From Zea mays (Eukaryota > Streptophyta > Magnoliopsida > Poales > Poaceae): a DNA stretch of 64,000 bases. Where the stretch lies: assembly GCF_902167145.1 (NCBI RefSeq), contig NC_050099.1, positions 241,006,588-241,070,587 of the forward strand, read 5' to 3'. Below the pieces are notes generated by a model, which saw nothing but the letters and a program-made list of their open reading frames with translations, was not told where the DNA came from and searched no databases. Below are positions 56,672-64,000 of the stretch, piece after piece. The number at the start of each line of letters is the position of its first letter. The stretch's first letter is position 1. The position numbers and the translations under genes were made by a program.

Positions 56672-59430
56672 ATGTCTTCTTCCTCATCTGCTGCGAGTGC
56701 GTCACCGGCCGATCCGTCGTCCGAGGATACCCTGAGCGATTTGGCAGCGATGGAGTTGCAGCCGGGCCACACGGTGGAGTTCAGCACCTTGAGGATTTCC
56801 TCGGTTCGTGTGCAGGAGATGCAGCAGCTTGGGTACTTCGGTGACGGTGTTGGGCGCGTTTCGGGCGCTGAGGAGATTCCTGAGCCTGAGGGCGAATTAG
56901 TTGTGTTCGAGGCATTCTTCATCGCCGGCCTTCGCCTTCCAGCACATCGTTTCGTGGTGGAGGTCTTGTAGAGGTTCGACGTCCAGGTCCACCAGTTGAC
57001 ACCTAACGTCGTGGTTGCCCGGGCGAAGTATTCTGGGCGGTGACTTCGTACGGCGGTCAGCCATCCGTGGAGGTCTTCGCCAAGAACTATTGTCTGCACT
57101 GGCAAAAGAGGAAAATTGGTAATAAGATTGCACAATTTGGATCGTGCACCTTCACGCCGAGGACCGGAAAGACTTTGGCAGAAGTTGTGGAAATAGTCCC
57201 CTGCGCTCGGAACAAGTGGGGCAACTGGTGGGACTATTGGTTTTATGTCTCGGGAGGGGAAGTCGAAGATTTCCCAGGGCTCCCTGTGGCCGTTATGTGC
57301 TCCCACTATTACGTGGCATTCCCACCATTTGAGGTGGCGGAGGAAGATGAGGACGAAGGGGCCCTCCGGTATGCTGCCCGCATGAGTAGCGGGCGTGATC
57401 TGGTTGAGGAGTTCATTGGATATGGAGTGTGGCCCTTGGCCCACGATTGGGTACTGGGCGAAGTGTGCCCTCGCCAGATGCCTACCTTGGGCGGGCAGTT
57501 GGTGCAAAGTCCTACCTTCGCCTTGGATTTGCGCGGCCGAAACCCAGCCATGTTTGTGCGTGAAGTAGAGGATGGAGCAGTGAAAATTGTGGGGTGATAT
57601 GTGTCGAGGACGGAGACTTTGCGGAGTTGGGATATTCGCGGTTCCAATGTCCGTTTGAACCGTGTTTTCGAGTTGAACCATCTGTCGTATGGCGGTTACC
57701 TGGGAGACGACGCTGCTACTACTGTCGGTCGCCGGGGAAAAAAGGCGGTGGCTTCGGTTGAGGAAGGCCCTTCATGGGAAGCCGCGCCGGCTGTGGTCAC
57801 TAAAAAGAGAAAACTAGGTACTACGGCTGAAGGGTTGGGGGTCTTCGATTGTTTTGCTGTGGATTTAATGGGAACTTGTGCGGCCCCCGGGGGAAAGATG
57901 TCTTCGCTCGAGCTCCGGGAATCTTCGGCGCGAATGCTAGAGGTTACCGAGGGTCGCTGGCCTAGGAATGTTCCAATCCCTCGGGCATCCGGTGAGGACA
58001 TTTTTACGTCTCGCTCAGCCCGTGAGATGAAGATTTTTCCTTATAGACGGAATGTTGTTGTTGTATCGGCAGTGATGAATAAAGATCGCCAAGATGCGCG
58101 GAAATGTCGGGTGTTCACTAGGGTCGAGGACCCTAGTCGCAAGGTCAAGAAGGCGTGGGGGATCTCGAGGTCTACCGCCATCGGCAGTAGCAAACCACCG
58201 CCAGCTGTGAAGCCTGTCGTCCCTGGCCCCAGCAAGCCTTCATCGGGTGCGAAGGTCGTCGCTCTCGGCTCGAGCAAGCTGCCCTCTGTTGAGCCCACGC
58301 AGGAGCGAGGGCCATCGTCTCCAATGTGCACTGCCGAGGCGGTGGCAGGTGGGGCCGAACTCTCCATGGACATCTGCGTGGATGACTACAACGTGGGTGG
58401 GGTCATGATGTTTGATGCCCGCATGGGGCGAGGGCTTGCCGGTGAGTCTTTATTATTTTATTATTATATGTGTATTTTTTTGATGGGGTCTGGGTCTTGA
58501 ACAAGACTGTGATGCAGAGTCGGATGCTGGGCAAATAACTGTTGTCCAGGCGCCGGTGGCGGCCGCGTCGGTCGCGGCGACGACCGAGACGAAGGGTGCT
58601 TCGCAGGACCCGTGATCCAAATTTTGCGCCAGTCGTGAGATTGCTTCAGCCGCCGCTGCTAAAGACGTGGCGGGCTCAGTTGCGCAGCAGCTGAGGCATG
58701 TAAGTCGTCTTGGACTTCGTCATTTTTTGTGTTTGTGCGATTGCGAGTTTGATGGACTTTTTCATGGCAGGCGGCTGCCTTCGTTGATCATGTTGTGTCG
58801 GGCGTTCTGACCTCGGAGTTTGCTACCGAGAGGCAATGACTTGAGGGGGTAATTAAGCACCTCCGAACGCAGCACACGGAAGCTGCGCGGGACAAGTCAG
58901 CTGCGGAAACAAGAGTCGCAGACTGATGGAGAAGTTGTCGGTTGCGAAGGCCGAGAGAGAGGATCTTAGCCGTCTGTTGGCGGCGAAGAAGAAGGATGCG
59001 GATAGGGCCTGTGCTGAGGCAGAGGCCGCACGTGTCGAGGCCAAGCTCGCGCGTGCTGAGGCCAATCTCGCTCGCCAACATGCTGAGGAGGCGGAAGCGA
59101 GTCGCAGCAGTCTGCGCGGCTGCCTGGACAAAGCGGAGGCCTCTACTCGCGTAGAGGTCGACCGTACGCATGCACAGCTCGTGGACGCGTACCGGCAGCT
59201 TGGTGCGCGGACTGCTCCCTTTAATGCGTCCGGTAAGGATGTAGGCCTCCGCTCTCTCGGATGGCTGCAGGAGGAGCTAGAGGTGCTCCCGACGATTGTG
59301 ACGGGCCTCATGTCCTTTGCCTCGCTCATCACCTGTGAAGGGGTCGTGAATGCCTTGTCTCGTGAGGGATGCAGGCACTTCGAAGTCTTTGACCATTCGG
59401 ACGCAGACTTCGAACGCAGAAGCCTCTTAT
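56672..59430 (+). pseudogene. H antisense gene (PF04195-like), three exons, broken
   Basis: ATG 56672 (MSSSSSAASASPADPSSEDT). Core: GLRLPAHRFVVEVL, VHQLTPNVVV, then WDYWFYVSGGEVEDFPGLPV (56930-57280) and LRSWDIRGSNVRLNRVFEL (57616-57670). Then a basic, Pro/Ser-rich linker, introns 58442-58517 and 58700-58770, an Ala/Glu coiled coil (58926-59160) and a C-terminal domain (LGWLQEELEVLPTIVTGLMS) to TAG 59430. Lesions: TAG near 56968, a one-base loss near 57030, TGA near 57597, TGA at 58613 and 58837 (both fit CGA to TGA), and a frame change near 58920. Same architecture as the Z1 gene; related proteins are annotated in grasses as putative gypsy-type transposon proteins. Function unknown. Confidence 0.75.
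58442..58770 (+). other. Two short introns in the H antisense gene
   Basis: Intron 1 58442-58517 (76 bp): GCCG^GTGAGT ... TGATGCAG, phase 1, restoring frame into ESDAGQITVV. Intron 2 58700-58770 (71 bp): GCAT^GTAAGT ... CATGGCAG, phase 0, into AAAFVDHVV. Both have consensus sites and T-rich interiors. Confidence 0.7.
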
Positions 59431-59541
59431 AGCAAGGAAACCCTAAATGATTAACTAACTTAGTTTTCTGCACTAAGGTATAATTGCTATTAAATTCTAC
59501 ATATCATAGCATACATATATCTTATTCATTGCATTCGATAG

Positions 59542-60757
59542 ATTGCAACCTCGCGGACGGAGAGTACATCCTCGTGCCAGAGCAAGGAGTTGCTCAGGAG
59601 GTAGCCCCGGATCCAGCACCAGAGCCTGCCCCAGAGGATCTGCCTGCCCTAGCTTTGGAAGGCAAGCCCCGGTTTTATGCATAACCTATCTATTATGCTA
59701 TTTTACTACACTTAATGATTGTAGGATTGAATGAGCACTTAAGTGTAGGAGTTGTATGAAACCTTAGTTGCATGAACTCAGGATTCCTTTTTAAGATGGA
59801 TACTAGTATGCTAGGTCGAGTAGCTGCTTTGCTAATTAGGGATCTCGGTAGAAGTCGAGTGATTTTTCTAGCACTCGCGCGAGGTCAGGAATTGGTTGTA
59901 TCCATTTCTTTTCATATCATAAGGATGATGGTATGTGGACGACGGTCCATGGGGATGTGTTGTCTACGAGACGGAAATTGGAATAAGGATTAAGGTGTGG
60001 TACCGTGTGTCAAGCGTTTGAACGTACTAAACACATACCGAGAAATATGGTAAATCGGTAAGCCTAGTACCTGAGTGAACCTGGCAGCAGATTGCCCTCC
60101 TCACGCGACCTGAGACGTGGTCTCCCATTCCGGTTATGGTGGGTACAAGTGTGGTCACTGCACGACGGCAGTCGGGGTCAATGGGGCATTGTACGCCAAG
60201 GCGGTGAGCCCCTCTCTGCTGACGGGGGATCGATGGGGACGGTTGGTGTGTGTGGGGATGGAGTGCCTCGCCACGTCGTGTGTTTAGGTTTACCTTGCAA
60301 GGTTTAAAAACTCGATTCGAATCGTCTGCTTCTCATAGCTAATGAGACTGCTTGATCCATGCTGCTACATTGAGTAATAAGTGGAAATGAGTCGACTGGC
60401 AAAAGATGTTGATTGCTAAAAATGTTTGATACCATGTATGAATAGCTAGGTACACATCTAGTTTAAAAGGATCATACTAAAACTTGAAAAGCTAAAACTT
60501 GATTTTTAGACTCAGCTAGTGCTTTTGGCAAACCAAACCCCTCAGCCAAACAGCTGCATGTCTAGAGGTAGAGGAGTAGATTCCTCACACCGGGTAAGTC
60601 TAGCTGAGTATTAGTATACTCAGCCTTGCTTGTGGCATCATTTTTTTCAGGTTCTCTGGAGGACATGGTTGCTGGAATGACTTGGCCATCCACCTTGCCA
60701 CCGGGTTGGACAGTCGAGTGGGACCCTACCTCAGCTGAGGAGGAGCATGAGGAGTGA
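59542..60757 (+). CDS. D: LTR-embedded two-exon mini-ORF with GC-AG intron, open
   Basis: Internal exon 59542-59661 (120 nt, 1-1 phase) after CATTCGATAG; reads NLADGEYILVPEQGVAQEVA then Pro/Ala/Glu-rich, and ends TGGAAG before GCAAGC. Intron 989 bp, ending TTTTTTTCAG. Exon 60651-60757 reads LEDMVAGMTWPSTLPPGWTV, ends AEEEHEE, stop TGA. A perfect hairpin (CTGAGTAT/ATACTCAG, 60604-60623) precedes the acceptor by 27 bases. Compared with F it differs in sequence but keeps frame, length class, splice sites and stop, which is what selection on the product (or recent descent from an active copy) would leave. Confidence 0.55.
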
Positions 60758-61073
60758 TGGGACAGGCTTCCCCGTCTCTCCGCTTACTTATCGTTAGTTT
60801 TATTCCGCTGCATTCCGAACAATGAGCACTACTTTTGCAAAAACTCCGATGATGATGATGTAATAAATTTAATACTCCTTAATGTATGGTTTTATGTTTT
60901 ATTGTATTTGCTCTGTGCCTCACCATTGAGTGAGTACGTGGTACTTGATCCTGTTAGTGGCCTTGTCGGACTCGATCCGAGGGACTGACGTTTTATTCCC
61001 ATTTAAGTGTGGTCTAGCCTTTAAGGTGGGACTTAGGCACTTAAGTTGGAATAATTCGGGCGGTTCCGCCACA

Positions 61074-61090
61074 GCTGGTATCGGAGCTCG
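61074..61090 (+). other. D primer-binding site
   Basis: GCTGGTATCGGAGCTCG right after the LTR end TTCCGCCACA; same class as in F. Confidence 0.8.
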
Positions 61091-61491
61091 TACCACCACA
61101 GAGGAATCAATAAACTATAAATACCATCCTTTTTCAAAGTAAAACTTGGTAGAAACAAATGTTGGATAGATCATAGGACGATTAGGATAGACCTAGGACG
61201 TGACGCCTTAGGATGATAGAAGGGTAGCTAGGTGGCTAATTAAGTAAGCCCTACAGGCTACTATAAGGGATGGGAGTTCCTTCCTATTCCCTCTAAGTTG
61301 ATGTGAGGTCATTTAGGACGAGCATGCATGCATCCTTAATTAAACTATTTAATAAGTGGGTAAGAACTTTAATACATAATGATGACAAATTAAGTACCCC
61401 CAGTACCCTTGTCGTAGCTATAGCGAGGCTGAGTTGCGATCCCTTTTTATTTTATAATTCTTTTCTTTTACTTACGCTTAATCATACACAG
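61091..61491 (+). other. D leader between PBS and pre-gag ORF
   Basis: Non-coding. It ends TCATACACAG directly before the pre-gag ATG at 61492, a splice-acceptor-like junction. Confidence 0.5.
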
Positions 61492-62361
61492 ATGACTTCT
61501 CACGGATCCTCAGACGAAGGGAATGCACAGTCCCACACTGACGGACTTGCCCGAGAGGGTTTTCCTCGTATCTTGTGGGAGGTACTTCAGGGAGCTGGCT
61601 ACACGACGCCTCCCCAGTACACGGTGCAGCTGTTTGAGAAGCATCGAGTGCCCAGCTGTAGGGTGAGGATGACCCTGGAGCCTCATCCCCTATAGCCAGG
61701 CTGGCGTTCGTTGGATTCGGAATCTTTTGGATACAGGGCTCAGGATACTATCGAGGCGATTGCTCTTCACGGACTGACCACCTTCTGTGGATTCCACCCC
61801 TTGGAGCTGTCCACTCACCCCATTGGTTTGTTCCCCGCGGAGAAGGAGGACGACCCAATGTGGAAGGACCGAGTGGAGCATGCCAAGGATATATGGGCTA
61901 TCTACCCAGATCAGACTGCTCACTTGACGGTGCGGTGCATGAATGCCCTGTATCGTCTGTAAGTGATGCGAGGAGAGGCAATGTCTCATCTGATGGCACT
62001 GTTGGAGGCTACCAAGATCACCTTGGATAACAGGGAGGAACTTGTAGTAGACTTGTCCACTGAGATGGCGGAAAAAGACCTACAAGTGGAGCAGTTGTCA
62101 GGTGAGATCTACGAGCTTGAGGAGCTAGTGGGAACCAGGGAGAACACCATCGAGGTTCTCGAGGATCAGCTTATCAACACTCAGCAGCAGCTTGCGGAGG
62201 CTAACCAGCATCTAGATATGCACCACCAGGAGATCCAGGACATGGAGGCCAACGAGGATGTCGACATCGAGGGAGGAGAGGAGCCTGCCTCTAGCTTGGA
62301 CACTGCTGGCTCAGGGAGACCACCTTCCCCCGAGTCGAGCGTTGCCTCGTTTGCCCACTAG
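61492..62361 (+). pseudogene. D pre-gag ORF (ORF0): globular N-domain plus coiled coil
   Basis: MTSHGSSDEG start; FPRILWEVLQGAGYTTPPQY, TFCGFHPLE and LFPAEKEDDPMW (N-domain); TAG at 61693-61695 (CAG to TAG by comparison with F) and TAA at 61960-61962 (CAA to TAA); then a coiled coil (MAEKDLQVEQLSGEIYELEE, 62060-62240) and an acidic, Pro/Ser-rich tail ending at 62361. It aligns over its full length with F 27186-26395. Unknown role; a coiled coil upstream of gag could be a structural or RNA-binding accessory. Confidence 0.75.
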
Positions 62362-62651
62362 GTCGCAGGGATAGAGTTAGAAGTCTGTGACGGTAGAACT
62401 CCTCGAGACTAGCTTTTGCACCCTTGGGGTACTAGGCTAGTTAGAGTTGAGTCTTTTGAGTTATTGATGTAATCATGCCAAACTCTTTTGGAAATATGGG
62501 TGATGAACGATGTCAGATTTAATTTAAGAAGAAAAGTTTATGCCATGTGGAATCTTTTATAATTATGCAAGCATATATTGGTTTCACCCCTGTGACTCTT
62601 TCACCACGATTTAACGGAAATATAATATTAAGAATATGCATACTTTTTCAG
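62362..62651 (+). other. D intergenic segment with splice acceptor before gag
   Basis: 290 bases without a gene. Ends GCATACTTTTTCAG at 62651, abutting the gag ATG. Confidence 0.55.
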
Positions 62652-64000
62652 ATGGCAGGAAGAGCGCGTCGTGGACAGAATGAGCGCATTCCTCCACCAC
62701 CGCCACCACCTCCTACTCTGCAAGAGTTGATGGCTCAGCAGAACGAGATCTTGCGACAGTTGGCTCAGCATCAGCCACCACCTCAGCCTTATGGTGGTGG
62801 TGATCATCAGCGTCACCCCGCAGCAGCCACTTATCAGGAATTCCTCAGTACCCAACCACCATTGTTCACCAGGGCTGATGATCCACTTGATGCGGATGTA
62901 TGGCTTAGGGTAGTGGAATCCAAATTCCCAATACTCAATGGAGTTTGTTCAGAGGTGACTAAGGTCAGGTTCGCCACCCAGCAGCTTCGTGGACCCGCGC
63001 GGACATGGTGGGACCATTTTCTTGCTATGCAGCCAGCTGACCATGAGGTGGATTGGAGAGAGTTCAAGGCAGCTTTCAGGGGGCATCACATACCAGCAGG
63101 CATTATGGATTGCAAGCTCAATGAGTTTCTGGCTCTTACTCAGGGGAACCGGACAGTGTTACAGTATGCTCAGGCCTTCAATGACCTGTGCCAGTACGTC
63201 GGATATCATGCAGACACCGACGAGAAGAGGGACAGGTTCAGGAGGGGGCTCAGCACTAAGCTCCGTGACCGTCTCAACACCATCAGGGCCAACAGCTATA
63301 ATGAGTTAGTCAACATGGCCATTTCTCAGGAGGACTGTATCACAGCTCGTCAGGCAGAGAAGAAGAGGAAGACCCCTGTGGTAGGACCTTCAGCTCAGCC
63401 ACAGCGCTTCAGGATCGTATCTGACACTCAGAGCAGAGGACCTTAGCAGCAGCAAGGACGTTGGGTGATCCGACCACAGCAGCAGCAGGCACCCAACCGC
63501 ACCCAGTTCCCAGCTCAGAGGAACAATCAGCCACAGCAGCAGTAGTACCGCCAGGCCAATGACAACAAGTGTTTCACTTGTGGTAACACTGGGCACTACG
63601 CTAAAAATTGCCCCAGAAACCAGTAGAGGCAGGGACAGAATGCCAACCAGAACCAAGGCAAGAGGCAGAAAGTGCAAGTGAGGCAGGGCAAACTAAACTT
63701 CACCACCATGGCTAACATTCCGGAGGGAGCACCCGTCATGACTGGTATCTTTTCAGTTTTGAATTATCCTGCAATTATTCTTTTCGATTCTAGTGCATCA
63801 CACAGTTTTATCAGTGCCAAATTTAGTGCCAAGTGCCAATTACCATTTCACCACACCAACAGGGGTATTACAATTTCAACACCAGGAGGCAGGGTTGCCA
63901 CCTATCAAATTAATAGGCAGGTGCCTATAAAATTTGGTAGTCTTGTGCTTAGAACCACCCTTCTCATCTTAGGGTTGGATAGTGTGGACATTATATTGGG
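62652..64000 (+). pseudogene. D gag and start of protease (continues beyond window)
   Basis: MAGRARRGQNERIPPPPPPP; LMAQQNEILRQLAQ; LDADVWLRVVESKFPIL; LRGPARTWWDHFLAMQPADH; FRGHHIPAGI; LSTKLRDRLNTIRANSYNEL; zinc knuckle CFTCGNTGHYAKNC (63569-63610); protease ILFDSSASHSFIS (about 63778-63816), where the catalytic DSG has become DSS. TAG stops at 63444, 63543 and 63624 each replace a Gln CAG. Otherwise open from 62652 to 63446, unlike F gag. Confidence 0.85.

Larger units (their letters stand above)
55864..59450 (-). mobile_element. H: 3' end of a Tat-type gypsy element with antisense gene
   Basis: Minus strand: 3' LTR 56340-55864 (477 bp, TGTTGGGGCG to GTACCAACA), with PPT CTCGGAGGGAAAA on its internal side (56353-56341). 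Then, on the opposite strand, an antisense gene (56672-59430). No gag or pol remains: similarity to D's LTR starts at about 59480, so H is cut near 59440-59480. Confidence 0.75.
59480..64000 (+). mobile_element. D: chromovirus-like gypsy element related to F, cut at both ends
   Basis: Partial 5' LTR (to 61073), PBS, pre-gag ORF, gag and the start of protease, all collinear with F on the opposite strand. It runs off the right edge. The left limit (59440-59480) is where similarity to F's LTR begins. LTR and proteins differ from F at many sites, so it is a separate, older insertion or subfamily. Confidence 0.85.

Overview
This 64-kb window is a stack of nested LTR retrotransposons and nothing else that can be recognised. 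It looks like intergenic heterochromatin of a large grass genome, most likely maize (Zea mays) or a close relative. The main reasons are: Copia LTRs that begin TGAAAGGGAAAT and end CTAGGCAACTTTCA with CCGGACNGTCCGG palindromes in U3 (Opie/Ji type, from memory); gypsy elements rich in CTTCGG; and 4-kb Tekay/Del-like chromovirus LTRs. No host gene, tRNA, rRNA or CRISPR array was found. Family names are from memory and are tentative; element limits come from TG..CA ends, target-site duplications (TSDs), primer-binding sites (PBS) and polypurine tracts (PPT) read in the sequence.

Layout (letters are mine). J: end of a Copia LTR, 1-1136. Z1: + strand gypsy 3' end, 1137-4894, carrying a spliced gene on its antisense strand. 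A 359-bp unassigned spacer. Z2: minus-strand, pol-less gypsy, 5254-8308. A: Copia, 8309-42505, with no 5' end. Inside A's pol sits B (Copia, 10004-38790, TSD CAATG). Inside B's 5' LTR sits E (4.2-kb gypsy solo LTR, 11169-34261, TSD CCGCC). Inside E sits F (minus chromovirus with 4.7-kb LTRs, 13346-32245, TSD CCTTG/CCTTA). Inside F's gag sits G (3.4-kb solo LTR, 22558-25918). A itself lies in the LTR of C (+ gypsy, from 42506). C also holds I (minus gypsy, 43482-55468, TSD TCTAG, two LTRs of equal length) and H (minus gypsy 3' end, 55864 to about 59450, with an antisense gene). D, a + relative of F, runs from about 59480 off the right edge.

Every coding region is broken. Many nonsense codons are Gln CAG changed to TAG, as expected from deamination of methylated CHG cytosines. 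Several elements lack whole domains: B has lost PR-IN-RT, I has lost RNase H, Z2 has no pol.

The most unusual signal is a short acidic reading frame, split by a roughly 1-kb intron with a GC donor (AAG^GCAAG) and an AG acceptor. It lies inside the long LTRs of E, F, G and D. In four of five copies both exons are open, the internal exon is 1-1 phase, and the frame ends in a stop soon after the acceptor, although the peptides share little sequence between families. I found no description of this in memory and regard it as the best candidate for a new system: a spliced leader gene carried in the R/U5 part of chromovirus-like LTRs.
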